Under the pieces are notes generated by a model. It made no database searches. It was not told the origin of the DNA and was given only the letters and a program-made list of their open reading frames with translations. From an uncultured candidatus Porisulfidus sp. (GTDB taxonomy: Bacteria; Pseudomonadota; Gammaproteobacteria; Poriferisulfidales; Poriferisulfidaceae): a DNA stretch of 64,000 bases. Location of the stretch: positions 967,161 through 1,031,160 of the forward strand of contig OY288106.1 in the NCBI GenBank assembly GCA_958431155.1. The letters run 5' to 3'. Position 1 is the first letter of the stretch. Each line of letters begins with the position of its first letter. The translations under genes were made by a program, and so were the position numbers. Below are positions 26,470 through 35,141 of this stretch, piece by piece.

Positions 26470-27705
26470 ATGAACGGCTCGAATCCTGTCCTCTCTCCCC
26501 GCCGCAAATCTGTCGCAGTGCGCATCGGTTCGGTCACGCTCGGTGCCGGCCATCCCATTGCCGTACAGTCCATGACCGACACGCCAACCGCTGAGGTCGC
26601 GGCAACGGTTGCGCAGGTCGAGGCCCTGGCGCGTGCAGGCTCTGAACTGGTCCGGCTGACCGTCAATGACCGCGATGCGGCGGCGGCCGTCCCCCAGATT
26701 CGCGAACAACTGGAAGGACGCAACCTCACCGTACCATTGATTGGGGACTTCCACTACAACGGGCATAAACTCCTGGCGGAATTCCCGGAATGTGCCGAAG
26801 CGCTGGATAAATACCGCGTCAACCCGGGCAATGTCGGGCGTGGCAGTTCTCGCGATCCTCATTTCACACAATTCATCGAGCTCGCCTGCCGATACCAGAA
26901 GCCTGTGCGGATCGGCGTCAATTGGGGAAGCCTTGATGCAGCGTTGCTGACCGAATTGATGGACGAAAATGCCAAACTTGATTCTCCCCTGGACGCCGAT
27001 GCGGTTCAGCAGGAGGCGATGGTCCAGTCGGCGCTGCGAAGTGCCGCTCAAGCCGAGGAAATCGGCTTACCGCACGACGCCATCGTGCTGTCCTGCAAGA
27101 TGAGCCGGGTTTCTCTGGTCGTTCAGGTGTACACCGAATTAGCCCAGCATTGCGACTACCCGCTGCACCTGGGACTGACCGAAGCCGGCATGGGGACTCG
27201 AGCCATTGTTTCGACCAGTGCGGCGCTAGCCATGCTCCTAGAACGCGGAATCGGAGATACGTTGCGGGTTTCGCTGACGCCGGAGCCGGGCGGAGAGAGG
27301 ACCGAGGAGGTCCGGGTCGCCTGTGACCTACTGCAAAGCCTGAACCTGCGCCACTTCATGCCGGTCGTAACGGCCTGCCCCGGCTGCGGCCGAACCAGCA
27401 GCGACTATTTCCAGCGACTGGCTCAAGATATTGAACACTATATTGCCAAGCAGATGCCCCTATGGAAGAAGCAGTACCCGGGGGTCGAAAACCTCAACGT
27501 GGCGGTGATGGGCTGCGTCGTCAACGGCCCAGGTGAAAGCCGCCACGCCGATATCGGCATCAGCCTGCCCGGCTCCAACGAGAACCCGAGTGCCCCCGTC
27601 TATGTCGACGGTGAACGGGTTCGCACCCTGAGCGGAGAGCGTATCGCCGAAGAATTTCAGGAAATGCTGTGCGACTACGTGGAAAAGAGGTTTGCGTCCG
27701 TATAA
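26470..27705 (+). CDS. ispG: 4-hydroxy-3-methylbut-2-en-1-yl diphosphate synthase
   Basis: A 411-residue IspG, the penultimate MEP-pathway enzyme, which converts MEcPP to HMBPP. The TIM-barrel part has [14 protein letters not shown] and the [11 protein letters not shown] segment. The C-terminal [4Fe-4S] domain has CPGCGR and [16 protein letters not shown] with the cluster cysteines. It is somewhat longer than the E. coli enzyme, with extra residues between barrel and cluster domain. With ispH 2.5 kb away, the last two MEP enzymes and farnesyl and squalene synthases are all within 6 kb. Confidence 0.95.
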   Translation: MNGSNPVLSPRRKSVAVRIGSVTLGAGHPIAVQSMTDTPTAEVAATVAQVEALARAGSELVRLTVNDRDAAAAVPQIREQLEGRNLTVPLIGDFHYNGHKLLAEFPECAEALDKYRVNPGNVGRGSSRDPHFTQFIELACRYQKPVRIGVNWGSLDAALLTELMDENAKLDSPLDADAVQQEAMVQSALRSAAQAEEIGLPHDAIVLSCKMSRVSLVVQVYTELAQHCDYPLHLGLTEAGMGTRAIVSTSAALAMLLERGIGDTLRVSLTPEPGGERTEEVRVACDLLQSLNLRHFMPVVTACPGCGRTSSDYFQRLAQDIEHYIAKQMPLWKKQYPGVENLNVAVMGCVVNGPGESRHADIGISLPGSNENPSAPVYVDGERVRTLSGERIAEEFQEMLCDYVEKRFASV

Positions 27706-27737
27706 TCTGGTAGCCGAACGCGCGTTGCCTTCTTTTC

Positions 27738-28274
27738 ATGAGCATCCGAACCTTCGAGGGCCATACGCCCCGCATTGCCGATTCTGCCTACGTGGACGAA
27801 CAGGCCCTGGTAATCGGCGACGTGCATCTGGGCGACGACAGTTCGGTCTGGCCAATGACGGTCATTCGCGGCGATGTCAATTCGATCCGCATCGGGGCGC
27901 GGACCAACATTCAGGACGGCAGCATCGTACACGTCACACATGATTGCGAATACTCCCCCGGAGGTTATGCCGTCGCAATCGGGGATGAAGTGACGGTAGG
28001 CCACAGGGTCGTCGTTCACGCCTGCGAAATTGGTGATCGTTGTTTGATCGGAATGGGTTCCGTCATCCTGGATGGGGCGATCATTGGGCCTGACAGCATG
28101 ATTGGGGCCGGCTGTCTGGTCCCTCCCGGAAAACGTCTTGAAGGGGGATGCCTCTGGATCGGCAGCCCAGCCCGAAAACTTCGCGAGTTGAGCCCCGAGG
28201 AGCTTGAGTTCCTGCGGTATTCTGCGGCTCACTACGTAGACAACAAAAACCGTCACAAAGCTGATTGTTCCTAA
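27738..28274 (+). CDS. gamma-carbonic anhydrase family protein
   Basis: A 178-residue left-handed beta-helix protein of the YrdA/PaaY type. Hexapeptide repeats run from about residue 12 to 145. The zinc-ligand histidines are visible in IVHVTHD and VGHRVVVHACEI, and RGDVNSIRIG and NIQDGS are family signatures. Family members bind zinc, and some hydrate CO2; many have no proven activity. It lies 32 bases after ispG and 13 before the sulfhydrylase gene. Confidence 0.88.
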   Translation: MSIRTFEGHTPRIADSAYVDEQALVIGDVHLGDDSSVWPMTVIRGDVNSIRIGARTNIQDGSIVHVTHDCEYSPGGYAVAIGDEVTVGHRVVVHACEIGDRCLIGMGSVILDGAIIGPDSMIGAGCLVPPGKRLEGGCLWIGSPARKLRELSPEELEFLRYSAAHYVDNKNRHKADCS

Positions 28275-28287
28275 AAGGATCTGAAAC

Positions 28288-29583
28288 ATGAGCGAAACCA
28301 AACCTCAGGGCCTGCAAACCCGAGCCATCCATGCCGGCACTGCGCCGGATCCGGCCACCGGTGCCCGAGTCACTCCCATCCACCAGTCCGTCGCCTTCGT
28401 CTTTCGGGATGTCGAGCATGCCGCCAACCTGTTCAACCTGGATGAGGCCGGGTTTATCTATTCACGCCTGACCAATCCCACGGTCAACGCCCTGCAGGAC
28501 CGAATGGCTGACCTGGAAGGCGGGGTCGGCGCAGTCTGCACAGCGTCGGGTCATGCCGCACAGATGCTGGCCCTGTTCGGCTTGATGAGAACCGGCGATG
28601 AATTCGTCGCCTCCAACAAATTGTATGGCGGTTCCATCACCCAATTCGGGCATGCATTCACCCGTTTCGGCTGGAAAGTCGTGTTCGTCGACCCGGACGA
28701 TCCGGACAATGTTCGCCGGGCCTGCAACGAGCGCACCCGTGCCGTCTTCAGCGAAAGCCTGGCCAACCCCGGCGGCACGATGTGTGATGTTCAGGGGCTT
28801 GCCGATGCTGCACATGAAAATGGAGTTCCGCTGATCATCGACAACACGTTGGCCACGCCGGTGCTGTGCAACCCGATTGAACACGGCGCCGATCTGGTAG
28901 TTCACTCCACCACCAAATTCCTGTCTGGCCATGGCAATGCGATCGGCGGTGTGGTCATTGACTCCGGCAAGTTCGACTGGTCCACAAACGACCACTACCC
29001 TCACCTGACGGACCCCAATCCGGCCTATCATGGAATGTCATTCGTAGATAAATTCGGGGAACTCGCCTATGCCATCTATTCCATCGCGGTCAGCCTGCGC
29101 GACCTCGGCCCCACCATGTCGCCGATGAACGCCTACCTTACGCTGACCGGGATTGAAACCTTGCCGCTGCGAATGCGCCAGCACAACGATAACGCCCTGG
29201 CCGTCGCCCAGTGGCTGGAACAGCACCCGAAGGTCGAATGGGTGTCCTACGCGGGCCTGCCGTCCAGCCCCTATTACGAACTGGCTCAGCGCTATTGTTC
29301 CGGGGGTGCGGGTTCGGTCTTCACCTTTGGGGTGCATGGCGGTTACGAAAGCGGAGTGAAGGTGGTCGAAAGCGTGAAGTTGTTTTCGCATCTTGCCAAC
29401 ATCGGCGACACTCGCTCGCTGATCGTGCACCCCGCCTCCACCACGCATCGCCAGCTCAGCGACGAACAGAAGGCCGCTGCCAGCGCAGGTCCAGAAGTCA
29501 TCCGCTTATCCATCGGCATCGAGGATGTCGACGACATCATCGCCGACCTGGATCAGGCTTTGAACGCCATAACTGGAGAATAG
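28288..29583 (+). CDS. O-acyl-homoserine sulfhydrylase (Cys/Met metabolism PLP enzyme)
   Basis: A 431-residue PLP enzyme of the MetY/MetZ group. It has TRAIHAGTAPDPATGAR and PIHQSVAFVF at the start, YSRLTNPTVNALQDRMADLEGG, DNTLATPVLCNPIEHGADLVVHSTTKFLSGHGN with the PLP Lys, and HPASTTHRQLSDEQ near the end. It adds sulfide (or methanethiol) to activated homoserine. Acetyl versus succinyl substrate cannot be told by eye. AAGGA precedes the ATG. The methanethiol oxidase cluster lies 30 kb away, so any metabolic link is speculative. Confidence 0.9.
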   Translation: MSETKPQGLQTRAIHAGTAPDPATGARVTPIHQSVAFVFRDVEHAANLFNLDEAGFIYSRLTNPTVNALQDRMADLEGGVGAVCTASGHAAQMLALFGLMRTGDEFVASNKLYGGSITQFGHAFTRFGWKVVFVDPDDPDNVRRACNERTRAVFSESLANPGGTMCDVQGLADAAHENGVPLIIDNTLATPVLCNPIEHGADLVVHSTTKFLSGHGNAIGGVVIDSGKFDWSTNDHYPHLTDPNPAYHGMSFVDKFGELAYAIYSIAVSLRDLGPTMSPMNAYLTLTGIETLPLRMRQHNDNALAVAQWLEQHPKVEWVSYAGLPSSPYYELAQRYCSGGAGSVFTFGVHGGYESGVKVVESVKLFSHLANIGDTRSLIVHPASTTHRQLSDEQKAAASAGPEVIRLSIGIEDVDDIIADLDQALNAITGE

Positions 29584-29585
29584 AA

Positions 29586-29981
29586 ATGAACCCACAAGAA
29601 GTCATTGAAGCTTATTTCGCGGCTTGGGACGCACATGATTCTCAGGCCGTGATTGATCTGTACACGGAAGACGGCACATATCAAGACCCTGCAACTGGAG
29701 ACCCGCTTTCGGGGCAAGCGATCGGCGACTATGCCGATGGACTGTTCGCCGCCTTTCCCGACCTGAAACTGGAACTGATCTCCCAGGCGGAAACCAGCAT
29801 TGGCCAGATAGCCGTGCCGTGGTTGCTGTTCGGTACTCACCAGGGACCGCTAGGAGAGATGGAAGCGACCGGAAAATCCGTGGCGATACGGGGTTGCGAC
29901 TACATCGTGGTAGAAGACGGCAAACTGAAAACCGTGTACGGCACGTTCAGCCTTCAGGAGCTGATGGAACAATTGTCCTAG
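29586..29981 (+). CDS. SnoaL-like / NTF2-fold protein
   Basis: A 131-residue alpha+beta protein matching the SnoaL-like polyketide-cyclase family: VIEAYFAAWDAHDSQAVIDLYTEDGTYQDP at the start, then FAAFPDLKLEL and VPWLLFGTHQGPLGEMEATGKSVAIRGCDYIVVEDGKL. Such proteins are small cyclases, isomerases or stress proteins, and the substrate here is unknown. It starts two bases after the sulfhydrylase stop. The upstream frame extension through that gene is rejected. Confidence 0.78.
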   Translation: MNPQEVIEAYFAAWDAHDSQAVIDLYTEDGTYQDPATGDPLSGQAIGDYADGLFAAFPDLKLELISQAETSIGQIAVPWLLFGTHQGPLGEMEATGKSVAIRGCDYIVVEDGKLKTVYGTFSLQELMEQLS

Positions 29982-29985
29982 GTCT

Positions 29986-30183
29986 ATGCGTGTCACCGTC
30001 AACGGAGAAACCCACACCCTCCCCGATGAGACCACGGTCGAGGATCTGACCCGGCATTTGCACGTAGAGGGCCGCATCGCGCTGGAAATCAACTGCGAAG
30101 TTGTGCCGCGGTCCCGTTGGACGAGTCATGCCTTGTGCGATGGCGACGCCGTTGAAATCGTGCGGGCAATCGGAGGGGGCTGA
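29986..30183 (+). CDS. thiS: sulfur carrier protein ThiS
   Basis: A 65-residue ubiquitin-like protein ending in AIGGG, the C-terminal Gly-Gly that is thiocarboxylated to donate sulfur for the thiazole of thiamine. [12 protein letters not shown] and [13 protein letters not shown] are typical. It starts four bases after the SnoaL-like gene and is one base from thiG. No TPP riboswitch was seen upstream, so the thiamine genes here seem to ride on an upstream transcript. Confidence 0.9.
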   Translation: MRVTVNGETHTLPDETTVEDLTRHLHVEGRIALEINCEVVPRSRWTSHALCDGDAVEIVRAIGGG

Positions 30184-30184
30184 A

Positions 30185-30967
30185 ATGGCCGGTGACCCGC
30201 TGGTGATTGCCGGGCGGTCTTATAATTCCCGCCTGCTGGTCGGTACCGGGAAATATCGGGACCTGGAGCAAACCCGCGATGCGGTCGAGGCATCGGGGGC
30301 GGAGATCGTGACCGTAGCTCTGCGCCGTACCAACATCGGCCAAGACCCAGACGCGCCAAACCTTCTGGATGTGCTGTCGCCGGACGACTACACCATTCTG
30401 CCGAACACCGCGGGCTGCTACAGTGCCGAAGACGCCATCCGGGTCTGCCGCCTGGCCCGCGAACTGTTGGGCGGGCATCGCTTGGTCAAGCTGGAAGTCC
30501 TGGGAGACAAACGTACCTTGTACCCGGACGTCGCACAAACCTTGTCTGCCGCCAAGACTCTGATCGCGGAAGGTTTTGAGGTAATGGTGTACACCAACGA
30601 CGACCCTGTCACCGCACGGCGTCTGGCGGAAATCGGCTGCATTGCCGTGATGCCGCTGGCCGCGCCGATCGGGTCGGGCCGGGGCATCCGAAACCCGGAC
30701 AACCTGAAGATCATTCTTGAAGAAGCCAGCACGCCGATACTGGTGGATGCCGGCGTCGGGATCGCTTCCGATGCTGCCATCGCAATGGAGCTCGGGTGCG
30801 ACGGTGTGCTGATGAATACGGCCATTGCCGAAGCGGGAGATCCCGTGCAGATGGCCCGAGCCATGCGCTTGGCCGTCGAGGCGGGACGGCTCGCCTGGCG
30901 TTCCGGACGCATGCCTGAGCGTCGCTTCGCCTCGAGTTCCAGCCCAACCGAAGGCACCCTGACGTGA
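30185..30967 (+). CDS. thiG: thiazole synthase
   Basis: A 260-residue TIM barrel that builds the thiazole phosphate of thiamine from deoxyxylulose phosphate, dehydroglycine and ThiS thiocarboxylate. Signatures include [39 protein letters not shown] with the Schiff-base Lys, [10 protein letters not shown] and [11 protein letters not shown]. Its start at 30185 follows thiS by one base; the earlier in-frame ATG at 30101 lies inside thiS. It overlaps trmB by four bases. Confidence 0.95.
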   Translation: MAGDPLVIAGRSYNSRLLVGTGKYRDLEQTRDAVEASGAEIVTVALRRTNIGQDPDAPNLLDVLSPDDYTILPNTAGCYSAEDAIRVCRLARELLGGHRLVKLEVLGDKRTLYPDVAQTLSAAKTLIAEGFEVMVYTNDDPVTARRLAEIGCIAVMPLAAPIGSGRGIRNPDNLKIILEEASTPILVDAGVGIASDAAIAMELGCDGVLMNTAIAEAGDPVQMARAMRLAVEAGRLAWRSGRMPERRFASSSSPTEGTLT

Positions 30968-31653
30968 CCCGAGCCGCCGCCAAATCGCGGCGCCCGATCC
31001 GCTCATTCGTCCACCGTGCCCGTGGCCTCACAAAGGCCCGGGAAAAAGAATTCGCAGTCCTGTGGGAACGCTACGGCCGAACCATTCCGGAGCAGGAATT
31101 CCAGCCAGAGGCCTTATTTGACCAGTCTGGCCCGATTACGCTTGAGATCGGTTTCGGGCATGGCGAGGTGTTGCTGAATGAAGCTCAGGTCTGTACGCAA
31201 CACAACATCCTGGGCATTGAAGTGTATCGACCTGTGTTGTTTTCCGTGTTGAGAAAAGCCAATCAACTTGAAATCGATAATCTGCGAGTGGTTTCGGGGG
31301 ACGCGGCCGCGCTGTTGCCTCGATTCCCGGATGATTGCCTGCAACAGATCCGGATCCTGTTTCCCGACCCCTGGCCCAAGCGCCGCCACCAGAAACGCCG
31401 CCTGCTCCAGGACCGGTTTCTTGCCGAATGCGCCCGTTGCCTCGTGCCCGGTGGCCTCCTCCATCTGGCGACCGACTGGTCGGACTACGCGAGGCAGATC
31501 GAGCAGACTGTGGGAAAAACCGCGTGCTGGCGCATCGGATCCGACCTTCCGGATCGACCGGAAACGCATTTCGAGCAACGCGGCCGACGATTGGGACATG
31601 AAGTCTGGGAACGTGTTCTAGAGCTTAAATCTCTTGACACAAGCCAAGGCTGA
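30964..31653 (+). CDS. trmB: tRNA (guanine-N(7)-)-methyltransferase
   Basis: A 229-residue class I methyltransferase that makes m7G46 in tRNA. It has the TrmB opening [18 protein letters not shown], the SAM-binding [11 protein letters not shown], the [17 protein letters not shown] signature with catalytic residues, and the LATDWSDYA segment. The start is GTG in a GTGA overlap with thiG. The order thiS-thiG-trmB is common in gammaproteobacteria. Confidence 0.95.
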   Translation: MTRAAAKSRRPIRSFVHRARGLTKAREKEFAVLWERYGRTIPEQEFQPEALFDQSGPITLEIGFGHGEVLLNEAQVCTQHNILGIEVYRPVLFSVLRKANQLEIDNLRVVSGDAAALLPRFPDDCLQQIRILFPDPWPKRRHQKRRLLQDRFLAECARCLVPGGLLHLATDWSDYARQIEQTVGKTACWRIGSDLPDRPETHFEQRGRRLGHEVWERVLELKSLDTSQG

Positions 31654-31671
31654 AGGCCAGCCTAAAAAACA

Positions 31672-31833
31672 TCAGTTGCTTTCACGTACCTTGAACCAGG
31701 TCCAGCCAGCCAGCGCCAGTAGCACCAACCATCCCCACGGGTAGGAAAACACTCCAGCCAGATACAGTCCGATCGTGGCACACCACGCCAATGCCAATAC
31801 CGCCAACACCATCAACCATTGATTCTTCTGCAT
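31672..31833 (-). CDS. small two-helix membrane protein, unknown function
   Basis: A 53-residue frame on the minus strand. It encodes two hydrophobic helices, roughly residues 5-26 and 31-46, separated by SYPWG and ended by a short basic tail (FKVRESN). The dense Leu/Ala/Trp composition argues for a real small membrane protein. It is convergent with trmB and divergent from the 67-residue gene at 31900. No family is recognised. Confidence 0.55.
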   Translation of the reverse strand: MQKNQWLMVLAVLALAWCATIGLYLAGVFSYPWGWLVLLALAGWTWFKVRESN

Positions 31834-31899
31834 CGCCGCCTGTACGCCTGCCCCGGATCATTGCTACAATAGCACGCCTCGAAACCACACCTATATGCC

Positions 31900-32103
31900 A
31901 TGAGCACGAAACAGGAAAAGATCGAGCAACTGCTGGAGATGCAACGTCGCTTCATCGCCCTTGACCGCGAAAAGGGCGTCGGTATGAATGAGTATTTCGT
32001 GCCAAACGAAGATTCGCAACTGCAAAATTACCGGCAGGACTATATGGACTGCGCCATGGAAGTCGTGAAGCTCGCGCACGAGGAGAAAGGTTCCAAAAAC
32101 TGA
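31900..32103 (+). CDS. small conserved-looking hypothetical protein
   Basis: A 67-residue soluble, helical, charged protein: KQEKIEQLLEMQRRFIALDRE, then a Gly/Asn/Tyr-rich middle, then YMDCAMEVVKLAHEEKGS. It has no signal peptide or transmembrane segment. A TACAAT lies about 34 bases upstream of its ATG. The coding pattern is convincing, but no function can be assigned. It converges with ppk2, with 14 bases between the stops. Confidence 0.65.
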   Translation: MSTKQEKIEQLLEMQRRFIALDREKGVGMNEYFVPNEDSQLQNYRQDYMDCAMEVVKLAHEEKGSKN

Positions 32104-32117
32104 ACCTCTGACGCCGA

Positions 32118-32933
32118 TTACGGCCTCTCTGTCTTTTCCTGGTCTCTGAACCGATACGCCGGCGGCGGACCCGGCGGCAGGGGCGGGCCTTGGTAATCGC
32201 CCGGTCCAGGCTTGGGCGGCAACTCTCCTGCAGGGGGTGTCAGGTCTTTGTAGTCGAACTCCGACAGCAGGTGATGGATGCAATTCAAGCGCGCCAACTC
32301 CTTGTTATTTGAGTCGATCACGGTCCAAGGTGCTCGCTCGGTATGACAGTGCTCAAACATCTGGTCTCGCGCACGCGTATAGTCCTCCCAGCGGAACCTG
32401 GCCTCCAGATCTATCGTGCTGAGTTTCCAGCGCTTGAGCGGGTCGTCCTGGCGTGCCTGAAAACGGCGTTCCTGCTCCTCATGGCTGATCGTGAACCAAT
32501 ACTTGATCAGTCTGATGCCGGAGTTGATCAGCATCTCTTCGAACCGGGGACAACTGATGAAAAATTCCTGCACTTCGGTCTCGGAGCAGAACTCCATCAC
32601 TGTTTCCACTCCAGCTCGGTTGTACCAGCTGCGGTCGAACAGCACCATCTCGCCAATCCGGGGCAGATGCGCGACATAGCGCTGGAAATACCATTGTCCC
32701 CGTTCGCGCTCGGTTGGCTTCGGTAGTGCCACCAGGCGTACGATGCGGGGATTCGTGTACTGCGTAATGCGGCGGATCACCCCGCCTTTCCCCGCCGCGT
32801 CGCGACCCTCGAACAACACAACGGCACGCAGACCCTGAGACTGGATCCAATACTGGAGCTTAATCAACTCGACTTGCAGGAGATGCAGTTCTCGCTGGTA
32901 ATTCTTCTCGCTGATCAGTTTGGGTTCAGACAT
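32118..32933 (-). CDS. ppk2: polyphosphate kinase 2 family protein
   Basis: A 271-residue PPK2. These P-loop kinases move phosphate between polyphosphate and nucleoside di- or triphosphates. Walker A is FEGRDAAGKGG near residue 46, Walker B is MVLFDRSWYNRAGVE, the lid region is HEEQERRFQARQDDPLKRWKLS, and the C-terminal YTRARDQMF is typical. The last 40 residues are Pro-rich. Start is ATG at 32933, which overlaps the dioxygenase stop by eight bases. Nucleotide preference is not evident. Confidence 0.93.
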   Translation of the reverse strand: MSEPKLISEKNYQRELHLLQVELIKLQYWIQSQGLRAVVLFEGRDAAGKGGVIRRITQYTNPRIVRLVALPKPTERERGQWYFQRYVAHLPRIGEMVLFDRSWYNRAGVETVMEFCSETEVQEFFISCPRFEEMLINSGIRLIKYWFTISHEEQERRFQARQDDPLKRWKLSTIDLEARFRWEDYTRARDQMFEHCHTERAPWTVIDSNNKELARLNCIHHLLSEFDYKDLTPPAGELPPKPGPGDYQGPPLPPGPPPAYRFRDQEKTERP

Positions 32934-33594
32934 CCGCCCACATCCGCAACAGCCGAGAATAAACCCAATCAAGTCTTATCAAGTCACTGTCCGCCGAATT
33001 CTGCTCCATCCTCTGCGATCGCAAAGCATCCAGAGTCTGAAGAATTTCGCGCTGCTGTTCGTCCCGAACCTGGCTCTGAATCCATAGCACGGCGATCCAC
33101 CGTTCGCCCGCCGTCACCTCATCGACCCGATGCAGGCGACCCGCGGGATACAGAACCGCATCCCCGGCCGGGTATCGAACGGCTTGCTCACCATAAGGGG
33201 TTTCCACCACCAGCGCCCCACCTTCATACTCCGAAGGGTCGCTCAAAAATACAGTGACCGCGAGGTCTGATCGGTAGCCGCCCTCGCCCATCACGGCATC
33301 ATCCGTATGCCAGCCGTAGTGCATTCCAGGCCGGTAGCGAGAGAAAACCGGATGGCTGATCCGCAATGGCAACGCGTGGCGCTGCACCATGGGGTGGCGT
33401 TGCAATGCTTGTGCAACGCAGAGTTCCAGAGGCTCTCGCTCGGAACGGGGCGCTTGAAATTCTTCATTTTGCTTGACCTCGCCCGCCAGTCGGCCCGTGC
33501 TGGCGCGACCGTCCGCGAAGGCGCCCTGGCGCAATCCTGCACGGATTTTTTCCAGTTCCTCGGAACTCAGGACTTCAGAAAGGCGAAGCAACAT
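32926..33594 (-). CDS. Fe(2+)/2-oxoglutarate-dependent PKHD-type hydroxylase (YbiX/PiuC family)
   Basis: A 222-residue PKHD hydroxylase. It has LRISHPVFSRYRPGMHYGWHTDDAVM with the iron-binding HxD, a distal His in GRLHRVDEV, and the 2-oxoglutarate-binding Arg in GERWIAVLWIQSQ. YbiX/PiuC genes usually accompany iron-siderophore uptake receptors, but none is present here. Start ATG at 33594 gives the conserved MLLRLSEVLS opening. A 16-base perfect palindrome lies in the 37-base gap to the divergent epimerase gene and may control it. Confidence 0.92.
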   Translation of the reverse strand: MLLRLSEVLSSEELEKIRAGLRQGAFADGRASTGRLAGEVKQNEEFQAPRSEREPLELCVAQALQRHPMVQRHALPLRISHPVFSRYRPGMHYGWHTDDAVMGEGGYRSDLAVTVFLSDPSEYEGGALVVETPYGEQAVRYPAGDAVLYPAGRLHRVDEVTAGERWIAVLWIQSQVRDEQQREILQTLDALRSQRMEQNSADSDLIRLDWVYSRLLRMWADV

Positions 33595-33613
33595 GGCAAG
33601 AAAATCCAATCCC

Positions 33614-33629
33614 TCTCATTATAATGAGA
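33614..33629. promoter_or_regulatory. 16-base perfect palindrome, candidate operator
   Basis: TCTCATTATAATGAGA is a perfect inverted repeat containing TATAAT, in the 37-base gap between the divergent PKHD hydroxylase and NDUFA9-like genes and only two bases before the latter's ATG. It has Fur/PerR-like character (ATTATAAT core) but does not match the full Fur 7-1-7 consensus. Iron regulation is inferred from the neighbour's family. Confidence 0.45.
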
Positions 33630-33631
33630 CG

Positions 33632-34522
33632 ATGGCTCGAATATGCGTTTTGGGAGGCACCGGTTTCGTCGGCCAGGTGCTGGTTAACCGTTTGGTGACA
33701 CAGGGTCATCAAGTGAGGGTTTTGACCCGGGAACGGTTTCGCCACCGCTCCCTGCTGGTATTCCCCACTTTGGACCTGGTGCAGACAAACGTTCATAAAG
33801 AACGATCCCTTGTGCGTCATATCGAAGGCATGGATGTCATCATCAACCTGGTCGGCATCCTCAACGAGTCCCGCGTCCGCCAGAAGACCTTCAAGGAGAC
33901 GCATATCAGACTGGCGCAGAAGCTTATGTCCGCCTGTCACACGCACGACATCCCGAGGCTACTACAAATGAGTGCGCTCGGCGCCGATCGCAATGCACGC
34001 AGCAACTATCTGCGCAGCAAAGCCGAGGCGGAAGCCGCACTGTTCCAGTTCAGCGGTGTCACCAAGGTCACGAGCTTTCGGCCTTCTCTGATCTTCGGCC
34101 CCGGCGACCATCTCATCGGCCGTTTCACTGCGCTGCTCCGTCTCGCACCGTATTTCTTCCCTCTGGGTTGTCCTAACACCCGCTTCGCCCCAGTCTATGT
34201 CGGTGATGTCGTCACACGCATGTGTGACTCTTTGAATGATCGGCAAACCTATTCGCAATCTATCAGCCTGTGTGGCCCGGATGTCTATACGCTGCAGGAA
34301 CTGATCGAATTGATCGCCGCGACGGCCAGCTTGAAGCGCCGGGTTGTCCCTCTGTCTCCTTTCATGTCACGGATGCAGGCGCGCATTCTGGGCCGCGTAC
34401 CCGGAAAACCTCTCACGATGGACAATTACTACAGCCTGCAAGTCGACAGCGTGTGCCCCGATGCGGACCCCTGCCCCACCCATCTAGAGCCGGTCTTGCG
34501 GGAGATGCTAGAGAAAAACTGA
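33632..34522 (+). CDS. NDUFA9-like atypical short-chain dehydrogenase (NAD(P)-binding)
   Basis: A 296-residue atypical SDR. The Rossmann motif GGTGFVGQVLVNRLV is at residues 8-22. VIINLVGIL, LLQMSALGAD and YLRSKAEAEAAL (YxxxK) match the complex I NDUFA9-like branch, as does FRPSLIFGPGDHLIGRF. In mitochondria NDUFA9 is an accessory complex I subunit; bacterial homologues may act on quinone or nucleotide-sugar metabolism. The ATG at 33632 is chosen over an in-frame upstream start inside the divergent gene. Confidence 0.85.
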   Translation: MARICVLGGTGFVGQVLVNRLVTQGHQVRVLTRERFRHRSLLVFPTLDLVQTNVHKERSLVRHIEGMDVIINLVGILNESRVRQKTFKETHIRLAQKLMSACHTHDIPRLLQMSALGADRNARSNYLRSKAEAEAALFQFSGVTKVTSFRPSLIFGPGDHLIGRFTALLRLAPYFFPLGCPNTRFAPVYVGDVVTRMCDSLNDRQTYSQSISLCGPDVYTLQELIELIAATASLKRRVVPLSPFMSRMQARILGRVPGKPLTMDNYYSLQVDSVCPDADPCPTHLEPVLREMLEKN

Positions 34523-34573
34523 CAGAATTCCCTCTCGGAGTATCCTGAGGAGAACGATAAAAATATATATAAT

Positions 34574-35011
34574 TTAAATATTTAAAACAAAAGTGACCGG
34601 TCCGTCGTTGATCAGGTAGACTTGCATATCCGCCCCGAACTCTCCGGTTTCTACCTGGCCGTATCGCTCCCGGCATTCTTCGCATAGATTTTCAAAAAGC
34701 ATGCGTCCGGCCTCTGGCGGCGCGGCGGAACTAAAACTTGCGCGCATTCCTTTGTCCGTATCAGCTGCAAGGGTAAATTGTGGCACCAGCAGCAACGCGC
34801 CTCCCGTATCAACCAGAGAGCGATTCATTTTCCCTTCTTCGTCGGCAAACAGGCGATAACCCAGAATCCGTTCAGCCATACGCCCGATTTGCGCTAGCGA
34901 ATCATCCTTGTGGAAACCGACCAGGACCAGGACCCCGGAACTGATGGCCGCCACGGTACGCTCGCCGATGTCGACTCGAGCCTCGGTTGTGCGTTGGAGC
35001 AGGGCGATCAT
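34574..35011 (-). CDS. dtd: D-aminoacyl-tRNA deacylase
   Basis: A 145-residue DTD that removes D-amino acids from mischarged tRNAs. It has MIALLQRTTEARV at the start, GVLVLVGFHKDD, LLLVPQFTLAADT with the catalytic Thr segment (SQFTL-like), and GADMQVYLINDGPVTF, the Gly-cisPro-equivalent region with NDGPVT. The start at 35011 excludes a 15-residue upstream extension. It is divergent from tRNA-Arg, with the tRNA promoter overlapping its 5' flank. Confidence 0.94.
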   Translation of the reverse strand: MIALLQRTTEARVDIGERTVAAISSGVLVLVGFHKDDSLAQIGRMAERILGYRLFADEEGKMNRSLVDTGGALLLVPQFTLAADTDKGMRASFSSAAPPEAGRMLFENLCEECRERYGQVETGEFGADMQVYLINDGPVTFVLNI

Positions 35012-35022
35012 GATCGGCTTGC

Positions 35023-35052
35023 TTGGCCGGAAGGTTGCAAAGGCACTATAAT
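35023..35052 (+). promoter_or_regulatory. candidate promoter of tRNA-Arg
   Basis: TTGGCC and a perfect TATAAT are separated by 18 bases. The TATAAT ends ten bases before the mature tRNA 5' end. Location and match quality fit a tRNA promoter. Confidence 0.55.
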
Positions 35053-35062
35053 CCATTTACAC

Positions 35063-35138
35063 GCGCCCGTGGCTCAGTGGATAGAGCACTGGCCTCCGGA
35101 GCCAGGGGTCGCAGGTTCGAATCCTGCCGGGCGCGCCA
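35063..35138 (+). tRNA. tRNA-Arg (anticodon CCG)
   Basis: A 76-base tRNA including encoded CCA. The acceptor stem GCGCCCG pairs with CGGGCGC, the D arm has GGCTCAGTGGATAGAGC, the anticodon stem is CTGGC/GCCAG around loop CTCCGGA giving anticodon CCG, and the T loop is GGTTCGAATCC. It stands alone between dtd and the LtaS-like gene. No repeat of its 3' end was found downstream, so there is no sign of integration at this site. Confidence 0.97.
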
Positions 35139-35141
35139 CTG

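Noticed and set aside
26416-27051. 212-codon N-terminal extension of bioD
   Set aside because: It runs antisense through ispG and would place the BioD P-loop in the middle of the protein.
31647-31661. GGCTG/CAGCC inverted repeat after trmB as a terminator
   Set aside because: It is followed by A rather than T on the plus strand, so it does not fit an intrinsic terminator in that direction.
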